Assembly (NCBI GenBank): GCA_018433345.1 | Contig: JAHDRK010000100.1 | Span: 1 to 53,721 of the forward strand | From: Syntrophobacterales bacterium | Lineage (GTDB): Bacteria > Desulfobacterota > Syntrophia > Syntrophales > UBA2210 | Length of the DNA: 53,721 nucleotides | Direction of reading: 5' to 3' | In this document: in pieces, positions 1 through 7,671 of the stretch | Layout of the letters: each line of letters begins with the position of its first letter | Numbering within the stretch: position 1 is the stretch's first letter | Position numbers and translations under genes: made by a program | The notes under the pieces: generated by a model | Database searches by the model: none | What the model was told of the DNA's origin: nothing | What the model saw: only the letters and a program-made list of their open reading frames with translations

Positions 1-1
1 C

Positions 2-199
2 CGCGAACCGGGCTACCAACCCGCACTTGACATAAACACCCTAACGGTGCAATTCGTGATAGAAGCCCTCGACAACAGGGGTTCGGAAGCAATTCCCACG
101 GTCAAGACTGAAACGTACGAAACCTTGCGGGACATTCTCGAGACATTCAGGGCCGAACTCGCGAAATCGCCTGCCAATAGACTCATTAAAGACATATGA
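2..199 (+). CDS. 3' end of an unidentified protein (partial)
   Basis: An open frame enters from the left edge and ends in TGA at 197-199, giving the last 65 residues of a protein. The tail is hydrophilic and mixed alpha/beta in character, with a long charged helix (ETLRDILETFRAELAK) near the C-terminus and no membrane segment. I do not recognise the family. It is convergent with the minus-strand transglycosylase gene, whose stop lies 4 nt further on, and no terminator fits between them. The reading frame is clean and continuous to the edge, and an antisense frame over the same bases looks less protein-like. Confidence that this is a real coding end is moderate; function is unknown. Confidence 0.6.
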   Translation, partial: REPGYQPALDINTLTVQFVIEALDNRGSEAIPTVKTETYETLRDILETFRAELAKSPANRLIKDI

Positions 200-203
200 G
201 GGC

Positions 204-1601
204 TCAATCCGGCCGGAACGTTGTTTCACCAGCTACCTGATTCCAAAGGTGGTGCTCGAGAATCTGCTTGTAATTTCGAATTCTTGCCACAAACACGACC
301 GGTTCTTGACCTCGGGCATATCCGAAGCGTAGATAGTTATAATAATCCGGTTGTGACAATTTCGGCAATACCTCCCGGAGGCCCGCCCAGGTATCCTTAT
401 CAAGCCCGTACAAGTCCGCCAGCGCCCGAGCATCGTAGATGTGTCCCATGCCGACATTATAAGCCGCCAGGGCGATCCAGGTTCTGTCCGGTTCTTCTAT
501 TGATTCGGGCAACCGTCGGTGTAACTCGGCGAGGTAACGGGCACCTCCTTCGATGCTCTTTCCCACATCAAGCCGATCATCGATACCGAGCTCTTTCGCC
601 GTATCAAGGGTAATCATCATAATGCCCCGCACCCCCGTTGAGCTTCGAGCCCTTGGATCCCAGTGCGATTCCTGGTAAGCCAGCGCCGCCAGAAGTGTCC
701 ATTCGAAGCCATATTTTTCGGCCGCCTCTTCAAATAACGGCCTATATTGGGGAAGCTGTTCCTCTACGCTTTGAGCAAATCGTACAATGTCGACATAATC
801 AAAAACCTCCACGTGTGCATAGTACCGCGTGGTTAACGTCGACAACCCGCCGGATTCTTCAAACACCGCGAACCACTCGTCCAAGGCCCTGGAAAGTTCC
901 TTCGCCCCCTTGGGAAGCAACCACACCAATTCCTGGAGATCCGTCAGCGGCAAAACAACAACCAGATCGGGGTAGAACCGCCGATTCTTTGCCACTACAT
1001 TTGAATCGGCCACAGTGCAGTCCAATTCGCCCCGCCAGACCATTTCAAGCAATAATTCTTGTGACACTCCTGGAATTGATTCCCACGCAAGGTCGGGCAA
1101 CAAGGACCCGCGAATCTCGCAAAGTCTCTCGTCATGGCTGCTGTCCTTCACAACCGCCAGCGAAACGGAGTCGAGATCTTCGATATTCTGCGGCCGATTA
1201 CCTCCCCTTCGACATACCAACTGTTGCTGTACCTCGTAATAGGGAGGACCGAATTCAAATATTTCGGCACGTCGCTCCGTGCCCGTAAGACCCGCGGCCG
1301 CCAAATGACCTTTGCCCTTTTCCAGTGATTTTATTATTTCGCCTACGCTGTCGTACAGTTTGAAGCGAACGGAGACACCGAGCCACCGGGCGAAATGTTT
1401 CGCCATGTCATGTTCGAAACCTGCTGTTTCGCCGTTTCTTTCCACGTAATACGTGGTAGGGGCCTTCCTGGTCAGCACCACTAGTTCGCCTTTCTTTTTT
1501 ATCGCATCCAACGAAGGATCGAGCGGCTGCAAGAAATGTAAACACAGGATCCCTGCAACGCTTATCACGATAATAAGCAATATTTTTAAATACTTATCCA
1601 T
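204..1601 (-). CDS. mltF: MltF-like membrane-bound lytic murein transglycosylase
   Basis: 465 residues. Residues 5-25 form one hydrophobic signal/anchor segment. Residues ~35-265 match a family-3 periplasmic solute-binding domain (SBP_bac_3). Residues ~290-450 are an SLT domain with the catalytic glutamate E311 in AYQESHWDPRA, followed by the conserved GIMMIT and ALAAYNVGMGH segments. This is the MltF architecture, which cleaves the MurNAc-GlcNAc bond to form 1,6-anhydromuropeptides at the inner face of the outer membrane; the SBP-like domain is regarded as regulatory. The ATG at 1601 is preceded by AGGATG. The 196 nt upstream are very AT-rich and probably hold the promoter, but no single hexamer pair stands out. 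Length is close to the family norm (~480-520). Confidence 0.93.
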   Translation of the reverse strand: MDKYLKILLIIVISVAGILCLHFLQPLDPSLDAIKKKGELVVLTRKAPTTYYVERNGETAGFEHDMAKHFARWLGVSVRFKLYDSVGEIIKSLEKGKGHLAAAGLTGTERRAEIFEFGPPYYEVQQQLVCRRGGNRPQNIEDLDSVSLAVVKDSSHDERLCEIRGSLLPDLAWESIPGVSQELLLEMVWRGELDCTVADSNVVAKNRRFYPDLVVVLPLTDLQELVWLLPKGAKELSRALDEWFAVFEESGGLSTLTTRYYAHVEVFDYVDIVRFAQSVEEQLPQYRPLFEEAAEKYGFEWTLLAALAYQESHWDPRARSSTGVRGIMMITLDTAKELGIDDRLDVGKSIEGGARYLAELHRRLPESIEEPDRTWIALAAYNVGMGHIYDARALADLYGLDKDTWAGLREVLPKLSQPDYYNYLRFGYARGQEPVVFVARIRNYKQILEHHLWNQVAGETTFRPD

Positions 1602-1797
1602 AATCCATCCTACAAATATATATGAAATATTATTTTATAATATAATCATTGTTATTTATTAATGAAGTGTCTAAAAATTTCTTTTTTTATCTTTTTCATA
1701 AGCCGGGTTATGGGACATCTTCAATCAGAACCCCCAACAAGCACGGCTCGAACAAAGATATTCATCGGCGTTTTTTCAATACCTATTTCGCAACAAC

Positions 1798-2244
1798 CTA
1801 TAGATTGAATGAGGCGTCGATTTTGAAGGTGCGGATAGGACGCATATCGATGATGTCATCAACGCCGGTGCTTTGTCGAAGCGATGCAAGAATGGCGTCG
1901 ATTTCGCCCCGGGAAGGGGCCAACAGCGTAAACCAGACATTGTAATCGTACTTTCTCAGATAATTATGTGTAACCCCGGGCAGCGAGTTTACCGTGGAAA
2001 CAAATTCCTCCATGCGCTCCTTCGGCACCCTGGCGGCGCAAAGTGTGCCTTCCCATCCCAGGGTTTCCCTGTCGAATACCCCACCTATTCTGCGGATAAT
2101 TCCCGATTCCTTCAGTTTTACGAGACGCTTTTCCACTTCATCGGCTGTTAGACCCACCCGTTCACCCACCGCTGCGAAAGGATCCGGCTCCAGGGGGAAA
2201 TCGCGTTGCACTATATTGAGGATGGCCTTGTCAAGTTTGTCCAT
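1798..2244 (-). CDS. AsnC/Lrp-type siroheme decarboxylase subunit (AhbA/AhbB family)
   Basis: 148 residues: an N-terminal AsnC-type winged helix (residues ~1-60, containing the typical DFPLEPDPFAAVGE start) and a C-terminal AsnC/RAM-like ligand domain (~65-145) with the family signature THNYLRKYDYNVWFTL. In the Ahb pathway AhbA and AhbB together decarboxylate siroheme to 12,18-didecarboxysiroheme, the first step of the alternative heme route of sulfate reducers and archaea; NirD/G/H/L are the denitrifier relatives. Only one subunit lies here and no ahbC, ahbD or partner is adjacent, so I cannot say whether it is A or B. A plain transcription factor role is less likely because the YNVWFTL stretch is typical of the enzyme. 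The ATG at 2244 has only a weak upstream ribosome site. Confidence 0.82.
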   Translation of the reverse strand: MDKLDKAILNIVQRDFPLEPDPFAAVGERVGLTADEVEKRLVKLKESGIIRRIGGVFDRETLGWEGTLCAARVPKERMEEFVSTVNSLPGVTHNYLRKYDYNVWFTLLAPSRGEIDAILASLRQSTGVDDIIDMRPIRTFKIDASFNL

Positions 2245-2280
2245 GTTAGAAAATCCCGAATTTTTCTTCTTTTAATAAAT

Positions 2281-2304
2281 ATAGGATTGGCCGTCCAATC
2301 CTAT
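2281..2304. terminator. 10-bp perfect hairpin, possible terminator
   Basis: ATAGGATTGG, a CCGT loop, then CCAATCCTAT form a perfect 10-bp stem between the nitroreductase stop (2364) and the ahb start (2244). It is followed by TTT on the plus strand and by an ATTTATT stretch on the minus strand. It may attenuate or end minus-strand transcription from the nitroreductase, but the T tract is short. Confidence 0.5.
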
Positions 2305-2328
2305 TTTACAAATACCATCCGCAAATCA

Positions 2329-2351
2329 ATCTTGAAATACATCTTGAAATA
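2329..2351. repeat. tandem 12-bp direct repeat
   Basis: ATCTTGAAATAC is followed directly by ATCTTGAAATA, just downstream of the nitroreductase stop codon. It is two copies of one unit, probably local slippage; no function is evident. Confidence 0.5.
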
Positions 2352-2363
2352 AAGACTCCCCTT

Positions 2364-2966
2364 TCAGATGGTTTTTAACACCAGTTTTTCCAGGCTGACA
2401 CGGGGTCTGGCCTTCGGCGATTGGTCGGGATGTCCAACGGGTAAAAGCACCACGGGGTGAATGCTCTCGCTCAAGGCGAGATAGTCCCTGACCTGATCGC
2501 GATCGAAACGCCCCACCCAGCAACTACCCAGACCCAGGTCCACCGCTTTTAGAACGATATGCTCCACTGCAATGGCCACGTTCATCGAAAGATAGGCCTT
2601 TATCTCCTCATCTCCCCTTTGGGTTCCTGAACCAGGCAGACCGGCAATGTCAAATTCCACCCCTTCGAAGGCCCCTCCCTTGAAAAGCTCTTCCACGCGT
2701 CGTTCCCTGGTTGCCATGACCGTCAGGTCGGCGCAACATACAAAGACAACCGCCGCTTTCACGATAAATTTGTAAGGGGTGAACCGCCCGAGAGCCTCTT
2801 TGGCCCCCGTTGATCGAGCGACGACGAAACGTGAGGGTTGCAGGTTCGACCCGGACGGGGCGAGCCGGGCGGCCTCCAGGAGCTCACGAATTACGTCGTC
2901 CGAGACCGCCTCGTCTTTAAATTTTCTGATACTTCGCCTTAATTGTATTACATCGGAAAATTCCAT
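2364..2966 (-). CDS. nitroreductase family protein
   Basis: 200 residues, the usual length of a single-domain FMN-dependent nitroreductase. The N-terminal RRSIRKFKDEAVSDD and the AARLAPSGSNLQPSRF segment form the conserved phosphate- and FMN-binding start; the C-terminal LGLGSCWVGRF segment is also typical. Members reduce nitro compounds, quinones or flavins, and the substrate cannot be told from sequence. The start at 2966 is well supported by GAGGAGG upstream. A second, divergent nitroreductase lies immediately upstream on the same strand, so the two may be co-expressed. Confidence 0.9.
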   Translation of the reverse strand: MEFSDVIQLRRSIRKFKDEAVSDDVIRELLEAARLAPSGSNLQPSRFVVARSTGAKEALGRFTPYKFIVKAAVVFVCCADLTVMATRERRVEELFKGGAFEGVEFDIAGLPGSGTQRGDEEIKAYLSMNVAIAVEHIVLKAVDLGLGSCWVGRFDRDQVRDYLALSESIHPVVLLPVGHPDQSPKARPRVSLEKLVLKTI

Positions 2967-3054
2967 TCCTGTTCCTCCTCATCCGCAATTTCAACATGTT
3001 AGTCACACAAATCGCACCCCGCTTACATACATCGATCAAAGAAAGGTAAACACC

Positions 3055-3744
3055 TCAATTAAAGGAAACTCCATCAAAACCAACCCATCTCGTTATCTTG
3101 TCAAGAGGTTCTCTCGCGGTCGTGATCGAGTTCACAATGTTTTCATCATCGGGGTAACCGATGGAGACGGCTATAATGAGACGTTTCGATCCAGGTACTC
3201 CTGCATGTCTCCTTACGACGTCCGGATACATGACACCTTGGTCGTGGATGCAGGTGCCCAAGCCGTAATGCATGGCGGCGAGACATATCGTCTGCATCAC
3301 CGCCCCCAGGTCCAACAGCGGCGAGCTCTCCGTCAGGGCCCTGTCTACGGTTATAATGATCACCGCTGGAGAATCGAAGTAGCGGAACCCCCTTTCCGTC
3401 CAGGCGGTCCGCTTCGCCTTGTCTTCCCTGGGGATATTCATTATATGGAAAATCTGCTTTGCCAATTCCACCTGACGGCTTCGATACACGCTATCATTTC
3501 CCCATCCCACCACCTGATGCTCCGGCTCAGGTACCTCACCGGCCCTGAACCTTCTAGAACATTCCTCCTTGATCTTTCGCAACGGCTCACCCTTTATGAC
3601 TACAAATTCCCATGGCTGCGTGTTCATGGCGGAAGGGGCGCGAATCGCTGCCTCCAGAACTTCCCTGATCACTTCTTCGGGAACCGCATCCGGTCTGTAC
3701 GCACGTATACTCTTTCGTTTCTTGATGGCTTCAATAACATCCAT
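3055..3744 (-). CDS. nitroreductase family protein (second copy)
   Basis: 229 residues from the ATG at 3744, which has a strong GGAGGAAGG site upstream; the open frame runs further 5' but that extension looks non-coding. The N-terminus KKRKSIRAYRPDAVPEE and APSAMNTQPWEFVVI carry the FMN-binding pattern, and LGLGTCIHDQGVMYPDV marks the C-terminal half. It is only distantly similar to the preceding nitroreductase, so this is not a recent duplication. Predicted cytosolic FMN oxidoreductase of unknown substrate. The region upstream is a divergent promoter region shared with the flavoprotein gene at 4030, which suggests a common redox theme. Confidence 0.9.
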   Translation of the reverse strand: MDVIEAIKKRKSIRAYRPDAVPEEVIREVLEAAIRAPSAMNTQPWEFVVIKGEPLRKIKEECSRRFRAGEVPEPEHQVVGWGNDSVYRSRQVELAKQIFHIMNIPREDKAKRTAWTERGFRYFDSPAVIIITVDRALTESSPLLDLGAVMQTICLAAMHYGLGTCIHDQGVMYPDVVRRHAGVPGSKRLIIAVSIGYPDDENIVNSITTAREPLDKITRWVGFDGVSFN

Positions 3745-3793
3745 GCTACCACCCTTCCTCCATACATAAACCGTTCCATTAAACATCACATTT

Positions 3794-3815
3794 ACAGACA
3801 CTCCAGCATGTCTGT
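3794..3815. promoter_or_regulatory. 7-bp inverted repeat in divergent promoter region
   Basis: ACAGACA, 8 nt, TGTCTGT is a perfect inverted repeat about 50 bp upstream of the nitroreductase start at 3744. Its position fits an operator, but no regulator gene is adjacent and the assignment is tentative. Confidence 0.3.
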
Positions 3816-3929
3816 TCCTGTCACTCTCAACAACTGTAAGCAACGGAGCCTGATTTGCCGTCCGTAACAATGTACCAAAACATCTCAAAAGCGGCCACCG
3901 ATAATTATTATCCACATTATTTATATCAC

Positions 3930-3959
3930 TTGAATCGGAACATATATACAAGGTATATA
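3930..3959 (+). promoter_or_regulatory. putative sigma70 promoter for the flavoprotein/GGDEF operon
   Basis: TTGAAT (3930-3935), an 18-nt spacer and TATATA (3954-3959), about 70 nt upstream of the ATG at 4030 in a very AT-rich stretch. The hexamers are reasonable; there is no experimental support. Confidence 0.4.
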
Positions 3960-4029
3960 AAAGCGGTTTCCAATGGTGCAGATGTCGCATCCAGGTCTCG
4001 CGCTGTTCATAATCGAAATGGGGTGATTC

Positions 4030-5406
4030 ATGAAAACGGCGGTTCTCAACGGAAGTCCCAAGGGGAGCTTAAGCGTGACTCTCCAATACATCCGGTACAT
4101 AGAAAAATATTTTAAAAACCATCACTTCGACTACATGGACATCTCATCAAAAATCTCGGCCATGGAAAAAAAGGAGGACCTTTTTAACGATGTTCTGCGC
4201 CGTATTGACGCATCTGATCTTATAATATGGAGTGTCCCCTTGTACGTATGTCTCGTACCCTCGCAGTACAAACGCTTCATAGAGCTCATTCTTGAAAGAA
4301 ATGCACAGGATAGATTCCGGGGCAAGGCGGCGGCCGTCGTGACCTCATCGATCCATTTTTACGACCACACCGCCCACAATTACATGCGCGGCATCTGTGA
4401 CGACATGGGCATGGTCTTTGCCGGCGCTTTTTCTCCCGACATGTACGATCTCGTCAAAGAGACGGAAAGGAAACGGCTGCTTAATTTCGCGTCGATCATG
4501 TTCGGTGTCGTCGAAAGCGGAAGGAGCTTCAGCCGCGCGTCGAACACAATAAACTACGCCGTGCCCCTGTACATTCCCGGTAGGGAGTCTCCCCCGCTTG
4601 ATGTTCGTGGTAAAAAAATACTCATACTTGCCGACAGGCCTTATGGAGAATCGAACCTTGGGAAAATGATAGAAAGGATGGCGAAGAATTACGGCGGCGC
4701 AGCGAAAGTCCGTTACCTTTCCGACGTGGACATCAAGGGTGGATGCCTCGGATGCTGCGAGTGCGGATTCGATTACAAATGCGTTTACACGGGCAATGAT
4801 GGTTTTATTGATTTCTACAACAACGAAATAAAACCCTCCGACATAATCGTCTATGCCGGAGAGATAAGAGACCGCTACCTTTCAGCAGATTGGAAACGCA
4901 TGTTCGACCGGGCCTTTTTTAACACGCACACCCCAACGCTAACCGGCAAACAAATCGGCTTTCTTGTGTCCGGCCCCCTGCGGCAATTACACAATCTCAG
5001 GGAGATACTGTCGTCCTACGCGGAATGGCAGGCAGCAGGATTGGTTGATTTTGTCACTGACGAGGACACTTCACCGGAAGTGGACGGCAACATCGACACG
5101 TTGGCCGCACGGCTCGTGGAATTCGCAGACAGGGAGTATCTGCCGCCCCCCACCTTTCGCGCCCTTGGAGGAATGAAGGTTTTCAGGGACGATGTATGGG
5201 GGCGGTTGAGATTCGTATTTCAAGCCGACCATAAATACTACGAGGAAAACGGCTTGTACACTTTTCCCCAGGACGACGCGAAGACCATCGAACGAAACAA
5301 GAAAATGATGGAACTCACGTCACATCCAGAATTGCGAGAAAACATCCGTAAAATGATCAAGAGGGAAATGGTAAAACCACATCTGGAGGTGGTGGAAAGG
5401 AAGTGA
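4030..5406 (+). CDS. tandem flavodoxin-fold NAD(P)H/FMN reductase with iron-sulfur flavoprotein motif
   Basis: 458 residues with two flavodoxin-like domains in one chain. Domain 1 (1 to ~175) begins with the FMN phosphate loop LNGSPKGSLS. Domain 2 (~194 to ~370) begins GKKILILADRPYGESN and contains cysteines C239, C242, C245 and C251 spaced CX2CX2CX5C, the compact motif that binds the [4Fe-4S] cluster in iron-sulfur flavoproteins (ISF); C243 is an extra cysteine. Domain 1 has no such cluster. A charged tail (~371-458) follows. Predicted cytosolic electron-transfer or detoxifying flavoprotein. The start is supported by GGGGTGA before the ATG. It overlaps the downstream response regulator/GGDEF gene by 4 nt, implying translational coupling. 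The natural substrate is unknown. Confidence 0.85.
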   Translation: MKTAVLNGSPKGSLSVTLQYIRYIEKYFKNHHFDYMDISSKISAMEKKEDLFNDVLRRIDASDLIIWSVPLYVCLVPSQYKRFIELILERNAQDRFRGKAAAVVTSSIHFYDHTAHNYMRGICDDMGMVFAGAFSPDMYDLVKETERKRLLNFASIMFGVVESGRSFSRASNTINYAVPLYIPGRESPPLDVRGKKILILADRPYGESNLGKMIERMAKNYGGAAKVRYLSDVDIKGGCLGCCECGFDYKCVYTGNDGFIDFYNNEIKPSDIIVYAGEIRDRYLSADWKRMFDRAFFNTHTPTLTGKQIGFLVSGPLRQLHNLREILSSYAEWQAAGLVDFVTDEDTSPEVDGNIDTLAARLVEFADREYLPPPTFRALGGMKVFRDDVWGRLRFVFQADHKYYEENGLYTFPQDDAKTIERNKKMMELTSHPELRENIRKMIKREMVKPHLEVVERK

Positions 5407-6437
5407 ACTTGACCGAAGAAAAAAAAGATGAAATAAAAAAAGTCATGAATGAGCCGATTCCGGTAAAGGTTTTTGTTGTCGATGACGAGCCCGGCACCTG
5501 TGAAACTTTGGCCGACATCCTCAAGTGTGACGGCTACGAGGTGACAACGGCCAATTCGGGCAACGAGGCCCTGGAGATCCTGAGCGGAGACAGCTTCGAT
5601 GTGCTCATTACCGACCTCGTAATGGAAAATATCGACGGAATAACACTGACAAAGATAATTCGCGAGAGGGGTTTTGATTTTCCCATAATTGTAATGAGCG
5701 GCTTTGGAACTATAGAGAGGGCCGTGGAATCGATCAAGGCCGGCGCATGGGAGTTTATAAACAAACCCTTCAACAGCGAACATATAACGATGATCTTGAG
5801 GAAGGTTCTTGAAACGAAGAGGCTCCGCGAACTCGCCCAAGAAAGCGAATACTATAAAACCCTTTCATTCACCGACCCCATGACCGGATTGGCAAACTAT
5901 CGCTCCCTCATGGAAACGTTAAAAAATGAGCTTTATCGGTCCAAACGATATGACCATTCCCTTTCGTTTTTGATAATCGACATCGATGATTTCAAGATAT
6001 GCAACGACACCTGGGGACATTTAACGGGAGATCGCGTTCTGAAAGAAGTGGCCGGAATAATACGTAAAAGCATCCGTGGCTATGACTTCGCAGCCCGGTA
6101 CGGTGGTGAAGAGTTTGCGGTGGTACTCACGGAAACGAAGGGTGATGAAGCTCTCTTCGCGGCGGAGCGAATTCGCCGTAGTATTTTTAATTATAAATTC
6201 AATACCAACGATGGTGCTTCCATTGATACTCCCATATCTGTAAGTATCGGAGTTTCTTCCTTTCCTGACAATGGAGCCACAGAAAAGGAGCTGATCGAAG
6301 CGGCCGACAAGGCCCTCTACCGGAGTAAAAGGGAAGGGAAAAATCAAGTATTCAGTTCTAAACCGGGTCTCCGTGCCGCACATAATCTGCCGGAGCCGGA
6401 GCGGATCATGGCCGAATCACGGCGTAATCAATCGTAG
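5403..6437 (+). CDS. response regulator with GGDEF diguanylate cyclase domain
   Basis: 344 residues. A receiver domain (~20-138) has the acidic pocket D27/D28, phosphoacceptor D71 in LITDLVM and K121 in NKP. A GGDEF domain (~155-318) has the intact active site GGEEF (234-238) and a product-inhibition I-site R225-G-Y-D228 exactly five residues upstream. It should therefore make c-di-GMP from two GTP on receiver phosphorylation and be feedback-inhibited. The architecture is like PleD/WspR with a single receiver. It starts with GTG in a GTGA overlap with the flavoprotein stop. No histidine kinase is adjacent, so the input is unknown. The C-terminal ~25 residues look like an unstructured tail. 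Confidence 0.93.
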   Translation: MNLTEEKKDEIKKVMNEPIPVKVFVVDDEPGTCETLADILKCDGYEVTTANSGNEALEILSGDSFDVLITDLVMENIDGITLTKIIRERGFDFPIIVMSGFGTIERAVESIKAGAWEFINKPFNSEHITMILRKVLETKRLRELAQESEYYKTLSFTDPMTGLANYRSLMETLKNELYRSKRYDHSLSFLIIDIDDFKICNDTWGHLTGDRVLKEVAGIIRKSIRGYDFAARYGGEEFAVVLTETKGDEALFAAERIRRSIFNYKFNTNDGASIDTPISVSIGVSSFPDNGATEKELIEAADKALYRSKREGKNQVFSSKPGLRAAHNLPEPERIMAESRRNQS

Positions 6438-6549
6438 GTTTTGTTTTGCGATGAAGAAGCACGAGGAATGCGCCAATCTTCGGACTTTTTTCCATAAACA
6501 ACAGTTTGGATCAAATCTTCAACAACCATCCGGCTGATCGAAATCTTGT

Positions 6550-7280
6550 ATGATTTACATAGGTACATCGGGATGGAATTACAAGGACTGGAAAGGTCCT
6601 TTTTATCCTACCAGGCTTGCCCCGCGCGACTATCTCGCCTTCTATGCCGAACGGTTTCGCACTGTGGAGATCAACAATTCTTCTATAGACTGCCGGAAAT
6701 AAAGACTCTGGAATCATGGCACAATACGGTTTCGCCAGATTTTGTGTTCGCGGTGAAGGCAAGTAGATATATTACGCATATGAAGAAGTTGAAACAGCCA
6801 AAGGCGGCGCTGCATTCTTTTTTCCACAGAATGGAGGCGCTTGGAGAAAAGCTCGGCCCCGCGCTCTTCCAGTTGCCGCCCCGGTGGGGTTTCAACCGGG
6901 ACCGTTTACAGGCCTTTCTCGAAGAACTGCCCCGGGGGGTTCGTTGTGCCTTCGAGTTTAGGGACGAAAGCTGGCATAACCGGGAGACCCACGATCTCCT
7001 GAGGAGAAACAATGCCGCTTTTTGTATCTATCACCTTGCAAGCAGCTGGTCTCCTTGTGAAATAACGGCCGATTTTATTTATATGCGGCTTCACGGTCCA
7101 GGTGCCCCCTACAAGGGGAAATACAGCGATCCCATCCTTTCTTCTGTGGCAGACAACCTGGCGGAATGGGACGAAAAGGGATCGGATATTTATTGCTACT
7201 TCGACAACGACGAGGCAGGCTATGCCATTCAAAACGCCGCGACCCTCATGGAAATGATTTATCGCAGGAAGGATACATGA
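6550..7280 (+). pseudogene. DUF72 family protein, interrupted by one frameshift
   Basis: The start ATG at 6550 opens a classical DUF72 N-terminus (IYIGTSGWNYKDWKGPFYP, then RTVEINNS), but one base is missing at about 6679-6680. The original frame hits a stop just after, and the rest of the family (FYRLPEIKTLESW, then FEFRDESWHN, YMRLHGPG and YCYFDNDEAG) continues in another frame to the TGA at 7278-7280. Restoring one base gives about 243 residues, the normal length. DUF72 proteins have a TIM-barrel-like fold and unclear function. This is either a real single-base deletion, making it a recent pseudogene, or a sequencing error; the rest of the frame shows no other damage. Confidence 0.85.
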
Positions 7281-7404
7281 TATCCATGCCGGTGCACCTC
7301 CAGTCCAATAAAGAGTTGTTGACAGGTGAACTCTTTAAGGGCATACATGATGCGGACGATGCGTCACAGCCAAGGTATGGAGTAAGCCATTCACTCTCAA
7401 GAAT

Positions 7405-7671
7405 ATGAAATTTATGGATGCTTTATTTTGGTGGTCTAAACAGCTTTTCATCCTAATGGTTTCCGGTTTTTTCTTTGTCCGGGGCATAGAGGTGTTGATC
7501 GGATCATATGGACTCGATAATCCGCTAAATTTTATAATGTATTTCTTTTCCTCAAGCCTGCTGATACTGGTCAGCGCAAGTATCATGCTCTATCCAATTT
7601 TCAGGATATACGGACGTATGACTGCCGATCCAGGTACAATAGAAATATCTTCGGAAAAGGACGAACCATGA
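7405..7671 (+). CDS. small two-helix membrane protein, unknown function
   Basis: 88 residues with two hydrophobic segments, about residues 10-32 and 40-65, and a charged acidic C-terminus (ISSEKDEP) that is probably cytoplasmic. No family recognised. Its stop overlaps the start of the M16 peptidase gene in an ATGATG arrangement (4-nt overlap), so it is likely translated with that operon and could assist its export or anchoring. The ribosome site before the ATG at 7405 is weak; the ATG at 7414 is an alternative. Confidence 0.6.
   Translation: MKFMDALFWWSKQLFILMVSGFFFVRGIEVLIGSYGLDNPLNFIMYFFSSSLLILVSASIMLYPIFRIYGRMTADPGTIEISSEKDEP

Noticed and set aside
638-1288. 216-codon plus-strand open frame over mltF
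   Set aside because: Fully antisense to a clear transglycosylase; proline/arginine-rich shadow with no family features.
1690-1740. Hairpin CATAA-GCCGGG-TTATG near 1699-1714
   Set aside because: The T-rich tract lies on the wrong side of the stem for a terminator in either useful direction.
2779-3867. 362-codon plus-strand open frame over the nitroreductases
   Set aside because: Antisense to two well-defined genes with good ribosome sites; composition is that of a shadow frame.
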